Assembly (NCBI RefSeq): GCF_002423035.1
Contig: NZ_DIUM01000005.1
Span: forward strand, 1 to 64,000
DNA length: 64,000 nt
Direction: 5' to 3'
Source: Thiocapsa sp. UBA6158
GTDB lineage: Bacteria > Pseudomonadota > Gammaproteobacteria > Chromatiales > Chromatiaceae
Position numbers and translations under genes: made by a program
In this document: positions 8,504 to 17,172 of the stretch, piece after piece
Position numbering within the stretch: the first letter of the stretch is position 1
How the letters are laid out: the number at the start of each line of letters is the position of its first letter
Notes under the pieces: model-generated
What the model was told of the DNA's origin: nothing
Databases searched by the model: none
The model's input: only the letters and a program-made list of their open reading frames with translations

Positions 8504-9433
8504 ATGTCGAACATCATCCGTATCGCCACCCGTAAATCTCCCTTGGCCATGTGGCAGGCCGAGCATGTGTCCGGGTTGCTGACCAAGCTCCATCCCGGCC
8601 TCGAGATCCAGATCGTCGGCATGACCACCAAGGGCGACAAGATCCTCGATGCGCCATTGGCGAAGGTGGGCGGCAAGGGCCTTTTCGTGAAGGAGCTCGA
8701 GCAGGGTATGTTGGAGGGCGTGGCCGATATCGCCGTGCACTCCATGAAGGACGTCCCGGTGGAGTTCCCCGAGGGTCTCCATCTTGCCGTCATCATGGAT
8801 CGCGAGGATCCGCGCGATGCCTTCGTGTCGAATCGCTTCGAGGGCCTCGATGATCTCCCGCAAGGCGCCTGTGTCGGCACCTCGAGCCTGCGTCGCCAGT
8901 GTCAGCTCGCCGACCGCCGTCCCGACCTGCGCATCGAACCCTTGCGCGGCAACGTCAATACCCGTCTCGCCAAGCTCGATGCCGGCGAGTACGACGCCAT
9001 CATCTTGGCCGCCGCCGGGCTGATGCGATTGGGTTTCGAGTCGCGGATCCGCAGCAGGATCACACCCGAGGACAGCCTGCCCGCGATCGGGCAGGGCGCG
9101 ATCGGCATCGAGTGTCGCAGCGAGGATCCGCGCACCAATGCTCTGATCGCGCCCCTGCATCACCGCGACACCGCGGACCGGGTGCTCGCCGAGCGGGCGA
9201 TGAATGCGCGTCTGCACGGCGGCTGTCAGGTTCCGATCGCCGGCCATGCACTGATCGAGGGCGATCATCGACTCGTCCTCAAGGGGTTGGTGGGGACGCC
9301 GGACGGATCCCGGATCCTGCGCGCCGAATCCGAAGGACCGCGCGAGGACTGGGAGGCGATCGGCACGCGAGTCGCCGACGCTCTGCTCGCCCAAGGTGCC
9401 GGCGAAATCCTGAGTGCACTGCAGGAGCCGTGA
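8504..9433 (+). CDS. hemC: Hydroxymethylbilane synthase (porphobilinogen deaminase)
   Basis: Polymerises four porphobilinogens into hydroxymethylbilane in tetrapyrrole synthesis (haem, sirohaem, and bacteriochlorophyll where made). The 309-residue product shows IRIATRKSPLAMWQA, GGKGLFVKELEQ, HSMKDVP and the dipyrromethane-cofactor cysteine in LHGGCQVPIA (Cys241). The ATG at 8504 is preferred over an upstream in-frame start because family homology begins at SNIIRIATRKS and an AGGA lies just before it. The stop overlaps the hemD start (TGATG). Confidence 0.97.
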   Translation: MSNIIRIATRKSPLAMWQAEHVSGLLTKLHPGLEIQIVGMTTKGDKILDAPLAKVGGKGLFVKELEQGMLEGVADIAVHSMKDVPVEFPEGLHLAVIMDREDPRDAFVSNRFEGLDDLPQGACVGTSSLRRQCQLADRRPDLRIEPLRGNVNTRLAKLDAGEYDAIILAAAGLMRLGFESRIRSRITPEDSLPAIGQGAIGIECRSEDPRTNALIAPLHHRDTADRVLAERAMNARLHGGCQVPIAGHALIEGDHRLVLKGLVGTPDGSRILRAESEGPREDWEAIGTRVADALLAQGAGEILSALQEP

Positions 9434-10206
9434 TGTCCGCGCCCTGTGATCTCGGCGGACGCGGCGTCTTGGTGACCCGGCCCGCGGCCCAAGCCGACGG
9501 GCTCTGCCGGCTGATCGAGGCGGCCAACGGTTGCGCGATCCGCGTGCCGAGCATCGAGATCGCGCCGGTCGCCGATCCGCGCGAGGCGGCCGCGCTGCTG
9601 GCGCAGTCCTGGGACATGCTCTATTTCGTCAGCCCGAACGCGGTTGAGCAGGCGCTCGCCTTGGTGCCGGACGGATCCTGGTCAGGCGCCGCCAAGGTCG
9701 CTGCCGTCGGGCGAGCAACCGCACAGGCGCTGACCGACGCGGGGCGTGCACCGGAGCTGGTCCCGGAACAACGCTTCGACAGTGAGACCCTGCTCGCGAT
9801 GCCCGAGCTGGCCGACATGCGCGGCCGTCGTGTCCTGATCGTCCGCGGCGAAGGCGGACGTGCCCTGTTCGCCGATACGCTACGTGCGCGCGGCGCCGAG
9901 GTACGCTTTGCCGAGGTCTACCGTCGCCTGCGTCCGGCGTTCGATCCCGCTCCTCTGCTGTCGCGCTGGATCGAGACCGTCGCCGCGGTCACCGCGACCA
10001 GCGACGAGATCATGCTGAATCTGATGGAAATGCTCGGTCCCGCGGGCCGTGCCTCCCTGCTCGCCACGCCCTTGGTGGTCGTGGCGGAACGCACTGCGGA
10101 GAAGGCCCGAAGGTTGGGTTTCGTCCAGGTCGAGGTCGCCGAGCGCGCCGAGGATGCAGCAATCATGCGGGCCTTGTGTGCGCTGAATCCGGCCCCCGCC
10201 GATTGA
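9433..10206 (+). CDS. hemD: Uroporphyrinogen-III synthase
   Basis: Closes and inverts hydroxymethylbilane to uroporphyrinogen III. The product is about 257 residues. The start at 9433 gives MSAPCDLGGRGVLVTRPAAQ; the VTRP motif is typical, followed by LYFVSPNAVEQAL, VIVRGEGGR and VAERTAEKARRLG. HemD is poorly conserved, but its position one base into the hemC stop (TGATG overlap) makes the call safe. hemX and hemY, which often follow in gammaproteobacteria, are absent; the next gene is convergent, only 16 bp away. Confidence 0.93.
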   Translation: MSAPCDLGGRGVLVTRPAAQADGLCRLIEAANGCAIRVPSIEIAPVADPREAAALLAQSWDMLYFVSPNAVEQALALVPDGSWSGAAKVAAVGRATAQALTDAGRAPELVPEQRFDSETLLAMPELADMRGRRVLIVRGEGGRALFADTLRARGAEVRFAEVYRRLRPAFDPAPLLSRWIETVAAVTATSDEIMLNLMEMLGPAGRASLLATPLVVVAERTAEKARRLGFVQVEVAERAEDAAIMRALCALNPAPAD

Positions 10207-10222
10207 CTGCACGAGGCTGCCG

Positions 10223-13200
10223 CTAGGGATCGGATCCGGGGTCGGTCGCCTCCGCAGCTGCGCCCTTCGGCTCGGCGTCGTCACGGTGGCCCAGCCAGCG
10301 GGCGAGGGTCCGGTAGAGCTTACCGGTGTCGATCGGCTTGGCCAGGTGGTCGTTCATTCCCGCCTCTCGGGCATCGTTCCGATCGGCCTCCATCACCGCC
10401 GCCGAGAGTGCGATGATCGGCAGATCGGGACGCACCGGACGAATTCGTCGGGTGGCCTCGAAGCCGTCCATGATCGGCATCTGCAGGTCCATGAGGATCA
10501 GGTCGAAGTCTCGCGTCGTCGCCAGCTCGACCGCTTCGCCGCCGTGCTCGGCCAGGGTCACGACGGCGCCCGTGCGCTGAAGCATGCGTTTTGCGACCTC
10601 CTGGTTCAGTGCATTGTCTTCCACCAGCAGAATCTCCGCACCGGCAAACGAGGGCGCCGCTGCTCGGGTCGGTCGCGAGGGCTTGGCGGGTTGCGGCCTT
10701 TCACCCTGGGCTTCGAGCAGAGTGTCGAGCAGGGCCGAGGCGGTCACGGGTTTGCCCAGGAAACCGTTGAGCCCCGAGCGGTCTTGCGGCAGATCGTCGC
10801 GGTTATAGCCGCTGACGATGATCGCCGGGGTCTCGGTACCGGTCAGGATGCCCTCTTTGCGCAACCGGTACAGCTCCCGGACGGCCTCCAGCCCGTCGAG
10901 CTCGCCGGGCATCTTCCAGTCCATCAGGATGACATCGAAGGGCATGCCGATCCGCTCGGCCTCGATGACGGCCTGCACCGCAGCGGCCCCGCTCGCGGTC
11001 TCCTCGACCCGGCATCGCCAACTCTCGAGGATCTCGCGGAGCACGGTTCTGGCGACGGCGTGGTCGTCGACGACCAAGACTCGAGCGCCCGCGATCTGTC
11101 GTGCATCGCGCGGGTCGGTGTCCTCCTGCGAGACCGGCAGGACCAGATCGAATGAAAAGACACTCCCCTCGCCGGGCGAGGAGACGACCGCGAGTTCGCC
11201 ACCCATGCGTTCGACCAGCTTTCGGCTGATGACCAATCCCAGGCCCGTGCCGCCGTATTTGCGTGTCGTGGAGCTGTCGGCTTGCGAAAAGGCTCGGAAT
11301 AGGCGCTCGATCTGTCCTGCGTCCATGCCGATCCCGGTGTCCGACACCTGGAAACGCAGGCGTACCTGATCGTAATCTCCGCCCAGTCGCGTGATCCGGA
11401 CCTCGACGGTCCCCTGCTCGGTGAATTTGAGCGCATTGGCAAGCAGGTTGGTCAAGACCTGACCCAGGCGCAGCGCATCGCCGAGCAGGGTCCGCGGGAT
11501 CTCGGGGGACACGCGGAAGACCAGCTCGAGACCCTTCTCGCCCGCCGCCGAGCCGAAGAGTGTGGCCATTTGCTCGAGAAGTTGGTCGATTCGAAACGGA
11601 CAGGACTCCAGCTCCAACTTGCCCGCTTCGATCTTGGAGTAATCCAGGATGTCGTTGATGATGCCGAGCAGCAGACGCGAGGAGTCGTGAATCTTGCCCA
11701 GATAGTCGCGCTGCTCGTCGTTCAGATCCGTTCCCAACAGGATCTGGCTCAGCCCGATGACGGCGTTCATCGGTGTGCGGATCTCGTGGCTCATGTTCGC
11801 CAGGAACTCGCCCTTGAACCGGCTGGCGGCCTCCGCTTGCTCGCGGCTGAGTCGCAGGGATTCCTCCGTTTCACGTCGTTTCTGAACGTTCACGAGCATC
11901 TGCGCGAACACCGTCAGCAGTCGCCGCTCGGTATCGGAATAGCGATGGTGTTTGCGCACCGAATCGAAACCCACGAACCCTCGGCACCGCTGCCCGTCCA
12001 TCCTCGGTACGGCGATCGCGCTTTTGATTCCTTGGGGCTCGAGCACCTGTCTGACGCTGCTCTCGGGTGCAAGCGAAAGCACGTCGGGGACGTAGACGGT
12101 GCCTCCTGCCCGATGGGTCGCGACCCAATCGTCGATCAGGACGGTCGGAACGGCCTGCAAGGTGCCGATCTGCGACTCGATCCCGGGCGCGCACCATTCG
12201 TGGGTATTGATAACGATGTGCCGTTCGGCATCGTAGTCGAAGAGGTAGGCCCGATCCGCGCCGACGAAATCGCCCAGATGCCCCAGCGAGGTCTCGATGA
12301 CCGAATCGACCCGGTCCGGCGGCAGACTGATATAGGTTGCGGAGATCTCCATCAAGAGATCCTGTAAGCGGGTCTCTCTCTGCAGCGCCTTTTCGCTGTC
12401 CTGAAGGCGGGCGAAGGTGTCCAGACGCTTGAGGGTGCTGCCGATGACCTGCACGAGAAGCTGTAGCAGACCGAGGTCGCTTTCCGCCCACGTATGTCCG
12501 GGGCGAAAGGTCTCGAAGCCGACGAAGCCGCCGAGCCGGCCGCCGCTGTCGACCATCGGCAGGCAGAAGAGCGACTGGATGCCTTGAGCAAGAAGCTCCG
12601 CTTTCTCGGCTGCCGCCTCGTCGGGCAGGGCGGCTACGTCGGGGATCAGGACCGGCTCGCCTGCTGCCATCCGAGCCTTCCACCAAGGGATCCCCTCGAC
12701 CGGTTGGTCCTGCGCACGTCCCATCCCGCATGCGATGCCCGGGGCACACCACTCGTGGGTGTTGGTCATGCGCGCGCCGTCCTCCGAGAAACGGAACAGG
12801 TAGGCCCGCTCGACCTCGAGGAGCTCGCCCAGCCTTTCGAGTGCCTGATCGAGAATGGCGTCGAAGTTCTCCGGGCGGGCCCTCGCGAAACGAGCGGAGA
12901 TCGCGGCTGCAGCGCTTTCCAGCTTCAGCCGTCGCGCGGTCTCGGCCTGCGCTTGCTTGGGCCCGGTCACGTCGCGTGCAGCGGCATAGATCAGCTCCCC
13001 GCTGGGGAAGGAGCGCCACTCGATCCAGCGGTAGCCGCCGTCCCGGCTGCGGTAGCGGTTCTCGAAATCCAGGATCGTCCCCTGTGCATCGAGGTGCCCG
13101 TGTGCCGCGCTCGTCGCCTCGCGGTCGTCGGGATGCACGAAATCGAGGAAGCGACGTCCTTCCAATTCCTCGGGCGGGTAGCCGAGGGCGCGCTCCCATT

Positions 13201-14998
13201 CCGGATTGACGCGCAGGAAGACGCCATCGGCGCTCAAGATGCAGAACATGTCGAGTCCGGTCATGAAGAACCGGTTGAGTTCCTCCGTACGGGCGTTGAC
13301 CAGACCGACCAAACCCGCATGGCGACGCGCCAGCACAGCGACCACGAGCGCGAGTGCGGCCGTCAGGGCGAGTCCGGTGAGCGCCGTGATCCATCCCGCC
13401 CTGACGGGATGCCTGCTCATGAACTCCGGACCCGCGTAGGCCGTCACCGCGAAGACTTCACCGAAGATCGGAATGAGGCGGGTCAGCGACGGCCCGACGG
13501 GCAGCAGGCCATTCGGATTCCAATCCGATGCGAGCGGCTCGAAGTCTCCCGAGCGGTGTAGATAAGCGATCTGCAGGCGCGTGGCCTTGTCCGGTCCGTC
13601 GCTCAGCACAAGGGTGCCCATGCGCAACGCGGCGGCGACAACACCGCGGACATCGCCCGAGTCGCCGAAGACCGGTTGAAAGACACGGATACCCTTCGGG
13701 CTCCCTGGCTCCAGCACGAAGGTGATGGGTTCGCTTGCCGTGGGCAGGTGGCTGAGTGTTGCCGCCTCGATGGCGGCACGGCGTTGTGGATCCGCAGCAA
13801 GGTCGAAACCGAACACCTGGACGTTGGCTGTCGTGGACGGCGCGACGAAGAGGACGGGGTAGTGATTGTCGCCATCCGTCACGGGTGCGCGCCCCCTCTG
13901 TACGTCCTCTTGCCAGATCCGCACGTCCCCGATGCCGGCGGCCTCCGCCCGTGCGCCGAAGTCATCCCGGTCCGCTGCGTCCACCCGCGGCGCCCAACCC
14001 CATGCGCGTACGGCGGGATTGTCGGTGAGATAGGTCGTGTAGCGGGCAAAGTCCTCCGCAGTGACGACCGCCGAACTCTCGATGAAGCTCGCCAACCCCT
14101 CCAGCTCGGTGTCGCGCAGGTTGCGCAAGGTTCCGGCGATCGCCTCGGTACGCGCGCTCGCCAATTGGGCGAATGACCAGTCGCGGGCATGGCCCTCGCG
14201 TAGATGGGTTGTCCATGCAGCGAAGAGGGTCAAGGCGAGCCCCAAGATCAGGGCCAGTGCCGGCTCCAGGTGCCGTAACCGGTGCGCGACACGCGCGTCG
14301 AGCCGGGCGCGCCCGAGCAGCAAGGCCGTACCCGTCAGTAGGATCAAGATCAGCGCGAGCGTCAGTACAAGTGTCGGCACGGTGGCCTTCGCGAGTTCGA
14401 CCCGCCAGGTGCGCGCATCCACGTCGATGCCGAGCACGGCCACGACGCCGTCTTGGACGGCCTGGCTCGGCTCGAAGAGCGGCGCCTGGGCCGAGACCCA
14501 GGTCCCCCAACGGTCGACGAGCGGTCCTTCCACATGCTCGTCGCCGGTCGCGAAGACCCCCCGCTCGCCCTCGGACGCCTCCGCATAGATGTCGCCGGGC
14601 GGCGAGTAATCCTCGGAATCGGGTGGCTCGTTGTCCACGAAGATGAACAACTGCCCATCCGCCCGACGGCCCATCAGATAGACGAACCGGTAGCGCGGAT
14701 CGGTCCGCGCGATGTCGGAGAGTTGCTTCTTGAGACGCTGATATTCGGGTTTTTCGAGGTCGGAGAGGTCGGCCGAGAGGGTGGTGATACGCTCGACGTT
14801 CAGCGATTGCGCCAAGAGCCGCGTCTCCAGGAGCAAGCGCTCCTTCATCTCGCGATCCGCCAGCGCGACCGACCACCAGGCTCCGAGCGATCCGATGATC
14901 AGTACCGACAGCGCCAAGGCGATCGCCGCGCGCATCAACAGGCGCCGCGATCCGCAGCCGGAGGTGCCGATGCTTCGGAGGAGTGTTTTGCGGGTCAA
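10223..14998 (-). CDS. CHASE-PAS-GAF-GAF hybrid histidine kinase, two receivers
   Basis: A 1591-residue membrane sensor kinase. Order by eye: transmembrane segment about 22-45; periplasmic region with sequence such as RFVYLMGRRADGQLF; transmembrane segments about 205-230 and 246-265; CHASE domain about 285-480 (WGWAPRVDAADRDDF, AARRAAI-type core); transmembrane segment about 525-550; PAS about 575-690; GAF about 710-870; GAF about 895-1040; HisKA with FLANMSHEIRTPMNAVIGL (His1071); HATPase with GTGLGLVISRKLVERMGG; receiver 1 about 1303-1425 (LVVDDHAVA, ILMDWKMPG); receiver 2 about 1456-1575 (LLVEDNALN, LILMDLQMP). No HPt domain is seen, so a separate HPt or response regulator is expected. It ends the block TonB receptor, YfiR-like, diguanylate cyclase, kinase, 147 bp after the cyclase gene. 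The ligand is unknown. Confidence 0.93.
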   Translation of the reverse strand: MTRKTLLRSIGTSGCGSRRLLMRAAIALALSVLIIGSLGAWWSVALADREMKERLLLETRLLAQSLNVERITTLSADLSDLEKPEYQRLKKQLSDIARTDPRYRFVYLMGRRADGQLFIFVDNEPPDSEDYSPPGDIYAEASEGERGVFATGDEHVEGPLVDRWGTWVSAQAPLFEPSQAVQDGVVAVLGIDVDARTWRVELAKATVPTLVLTLALILILLTGTALLLGRARLDARVAHRLRHLEPALALILGLALTLFAAWTTHLREGHARDWSFAQLASARTEAIAGTLRNLRDTELEGLASFIESSAVVTAEDFARYTTYLTDNPAVRAWGWAPRVDAADRDDFGARAEAAGIGDVRIWQEDVQRGRAPVTDGDNHYPVLFVAPSTTANVQVFGFDLAADPQRRAAIEAATLSHLPTASEPITFVLEPGSPKGIRVFQPVFGDSGDVRGVVAAALRMGTLVLSDGPDKATRLQIAYLHRSGDFEPLASDWNPNGLLPVGPSLTRLIPIFGEVFAVTAYAGPEFMSRHPVRAGWITALTGLALTAALALVVAVLARRHAGLVGLVNARTEELNRFFMTGLDMFCILSADGVFLRVNPEWERALGYPPEELEGRRFLDFVHPDDREATSAAHGHLDAQGTILDFENRYRSRDGGYRWIEWRSFPSGELIYAAARDVTGPKQAQAETARRLKLESAAAAISARFARARPENFDAILDQALERLGELLEVERAYLFRFSEDGARMTNTHEWCAPGIACGMGRAQDQPVEGIPWWKARMAAGEPVLIPDVAALPDEAAAEKAELLAQGIQSLFCLPMVDSGGRLGGFVGFETFRPGHTWAESDLGLLQLLVQVIGSTLKRLDTFARLQDSEKALQRETRLQDLLMEISATYISLPPDRVDSVIETSLGHLGDFVGADRAYLFDYDAERHIVINTHEWCAPGIESQIGTLQAVPTVLIDDWVATHRAGGTVYVPDVLSLAPESSVRQVLEPQGIKSAIAVPRMDGQRCRGFVGFDSVRKHHRYSDTERRLLTVFAQMLVNVQKRRETEESLRLSREQAEAASRFKGEFLANMSHEIRTPMNAVIGLSQILLGTDLNDEQRDYLGKIHDSSRLLLGIINDILDYSKIEAGKLELESCPFRIDQLLEQMATLFGSAAGEKGLELVFRVSPEIPRTLLGDALRLGQVLTNLLANALKFTEQGTVEVRITRLGGDYDQVRLRFQVSDTGIGMDAGQIERLFRAFSQADSSTTRKYGGTGLGLVISRKLVERMGGELAVVSSPGEGSVFSFDLVLPVSQEDTDPRDARQIAGARVLVVDDHAVARTVLREILESWRCRVEETASGAAAVQAVIEAERIGMPFDVILMDWKMPGELDGLEAVRELYRLRKEGILTGTETPAIIVSGYNRDDLPQDRSGLNGFLGKPVTASALLDTLLEAQGERPQPAKPSRPTRAAAPSFAGAEILLVEDNALNQEVAKRMLQRTGAVVTLAEHGGEAVELATTRDFDLILMDLQMPIMDGFEATRRIRPVRPDLPIIALSAAVMEADRNDAREAGMNDHLAKPIDTGKLYRTLARWLGHRDDAEPKGAAAEATDPGSDP

Positions 14999-15145
14999 GA
15001 GGGTCTCGGTCCGGATCGGGTCATGTACCGGCGCGGCGTCGCGATTGCACGGAGCGGATTCGAGACAGGCGGCTCCGACGATCGCAGATCGGGCGCGCAG
15101 ACAGCGATTGTGCGCCCCGTTGCCGGCCGATTCGTGTCATCCCGA

Positions 15146-16576
15146 TCAGGACGCACCCACCACACGATCCCTGCCCCCTTCTTTGGCTCGATAGAGCCTT
15201 TGATCCGCGATCTCGACAAGGCCGTCGACATCCTGCCCCGCATATTCGCACACACCGCTGCTGACGGTGACCCGAAGCCCGTTCTGACTCCAGGTCAGCG
15301 CCTTCACTGCGCTGCGAATACGCTCGGCAACCTCGATGGCCACGGTGGCGCAAGCATGCGGCAGGATCACGAGGAACTCCTCGCCCCCGTAACGGCCGCT
15401 GACATCGACGTCGCGCACGCATGTGCGCAAGGTCGAGGCGACCTTCACCAGGACCTCGTCCCCCACACGATGCCCGAAGGTATCGTTGATCGTCTTGAAG
15501 GCATCCAGGTCGAGCAGGATGACCGAGAGCGCGTCGCCGTAGCGTCTGGCGCGCTCGATCTCCTCGGCGAGCTTCTGAAGAAGATAGCGTCGGTTGTAGG
15601 CCCCGGTCAGGCCATCCGTCAACGAGGCCATGCGCAGCTCTTGTTGGGTCGCCTTCAACTCCGAGATGTCGGCCAAGGAGACGATCCGGCTCGAGACGCC
15701 CGAAAACCGAATCGGTATGGCCGAGACCACGGCCCAGCGTCGACTCAGGTCTCGGGTCAGGATCTGCGTCTCGCGCTGCTCGCCGATCCCGGCGGGGAGG
15801 CCGTCGGCGGCGAGTGCCTCCCAGGCTGCGCTGTTCAGGCGTCCGGTGCTGTCGGGCTCCAAGGCGAGATAGGTCTTGGCCGCTTGGTTGGCTTGAGTGA
15901 CCCCTCCCGGGCCGTGCTCGGCCAAAATCATCGGGAAGGGTGCGGCCTCGAACAGGGTACGCAGGTTGGACTCGCTCTCGGCGAGCCTGCGCAACACACG
16001 GCTGGCCCCGAACCAGGCGAATCCGATGACCAGGAGCATGGCGCCGCCGACCCACAGGAGCTTGCCGCGGACGCTGCGAACCAGATCGTTCAGGAACTGC
16101 GGACTGGAATAAAAGGTGGCGATCCCGACCAGAAGATGGCCGTCCGGGTCGTAAAGCGGGACCTGGGTGACAAAACAGTCCATACACTGCTCGACCCCTC
16201 GCGCCAGTTCGAGACTGGCGGTTGGAAGCGTGACCAGATCCTCGTCGAGGACTAGGGTGATCCGTCGCACGAAGGGTGTGCCGGTGGACTCATCCTTGAG
16301 CAGCAGCACGGCGTCGAGCTCGGTTCGGATCGCGTTGGCGAGCTCGTCGGGCCGCCCTTCGTTGCGCAGCAGCGTCTCGATTCCGCTGGTCTGGGCCTGG
16401 GCGAATGCGCGAGAGCGGCTCTCGGCGTCCGCGCGCAGGGTCGGCTCGATGACCAACACCCAATGCAGCGCGATCAGCGTCGTGAGCAGGATCCCGAGCA
16501 GCGCAAAGATCACAGCGAGGTTGCGCTCGAGCGTCAGCGAGAACCGACGGCGTGTGGGCAAGGCCCTGTCGTTCAT
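15146..16576 (-). CDS. Membrane diguanylate cyclase with PAS and GGDEF
   Basis: Makes cyclic di-GMP from two GTP at the inner membrane. The 476 residues comprise a transmembrane segment near 20-45, a periplasmic domain containing the unusual EQCMDCF, a second transmembrane segment (LLWVGGAMLLVIGFAWFGA), a PAS region, and a GGDEF domain with YGGEEF (GGEEF 397-401). The inhibitory site RDVD stands five residues before GGEEF, so product inhibition is likely. No EAL domain. The gene starts 6 bp after the YfiR-like stop, so they are co-transcribed. By analogy with YfiN/TpbB, the periplasmic partner probably controls the cyclase. Confidence 0.93.
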   Translation of the reverse strand: MNDRALPTRRRFSLTLERNLAVIFALLGILLTTLIALHWVLVIEPTLRADAESRSRAFAQAQTSGIETLLRNEGRPDELANAIRTELDAVLLLKDESTGTPFVRRITLVLDEDLVTLPTASLELARGVEQCMDCFVTQVPLYDPDGHLLVGIATFYSSPQFLNDLVRSVRGKLLWVGGAMLLVIGFAWFGASRVLRRLAESESNLRTLFEAAPFPMILAEHGPGGVTQANQAAKTYLALEPDSTGRLNSAAWEALAADGLPAGIGEQRETQILTRDLSRRWAVVSAIPIRFSGVSSRIVSLADISELKATQQELRMASLTDGLTGAYNRRYLLQKLAEEIERARRYGDALSVILLDLDAFKTINDTFGHRVGDEVLVKVASTLRTCVRDVDVSGRYGGEEFLVILPHACATVAIEVAERIRSAVKALTWSQNGLRVTVSSGVCEYAGQDVDGLVEIADQRLYRAKEGGRDRVVGAS

Positions 16577-16582
16577 GCCGGG

Positions 16583-17158
16583 CTACTCATAGGGGCGTGC
16601 GACCTTGAGGAAAAACGGCTTGAACCGAACATCGGCGCGCTCTGCCTGGGGCAGGTTGACGAAAGGGAGGATACGGTCCGCGACATGGATTCCCGCCACG
16701 GCGCCGGCCTCCACATCACCCGCGAAGGGGGAGAAGACCAGGGTGCGATGACGCTCCGACCAGCGGCGAAGCCGCTTGCCCCCGACGTTCACGCTGGCGA
16801 CGAAGATGCCGCCGAGCAGCGAATCGTCCGCGTCCAATGCCTCTGCGCTCAGGGTCTGCACATTCAACGGGATCTCGCGGATCCGGCCGATCCCGCGCAG
16901 CGCCGAGGCGGCCTCTCGGGCGATGGTGTCTGACCCTTCGTAAACGACGCGAATCTCGAGCTGTCCGCCGCTCGTGCGCATGTCCTCGAGGTCTTCTACG
17001 GCGCCGAGGACGGCGGGAAAGAGCTTGAGCCCGACGCGAAACCGCTGCTCATCCTCCTGCCAGAGCGACTGGGTCCAGCCGTGCGTGGCGACGAGTCCGA
17101 GACACAGAAGCAGTGCAGCGCCAAGACACCGGCGGCTGGCTCCTGTGCTCGGCGGCAT
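16583..17158 (-). CDS. YfiR-like (DUF4154) periplasmic protein
   Basis: A secreted 191-residue protein. It has a signal peptide (RRCLGAALLLCLGLVATHG) and the DUF4154/YfiR signatures LEIRVVYEGSDT, LLGGIFVASVNVGG and, near the end, FVNLPQAERADVRFKPFFLK. In Pseudomonas, YfiR is a periplasmic repressor of the cyclase YfiN. Here the next gene, 6 bp on, is a membrane diguanylate cyclase, and the gene before encodes a TonB-dependent receptor. The start ATG 17158 gives a proper signal peptide; a longer open frame upstream overlaps the receptor gene and was rejected. Confidence 0.8.
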   Translation of the reverse strand: MPPSTGASRRCLGAALLLCLGLVATHGWTQSLWQEDEQRFRVGLKLFPAVLGAVEDLEDMRTSGGQLEIRVVYEGSDTIAREAASALRGIGRIREIPLNVQTLSAEALDADDSLLGGIFVASVNVGGKRLRRWSERHRTLVFSPFAGDVEAGAVAGIHVADRILPFVNLPQAERADVRFKPFFLKVARPYE

Positions 17159-17172
17159 CGTGTCGGCGCCCC

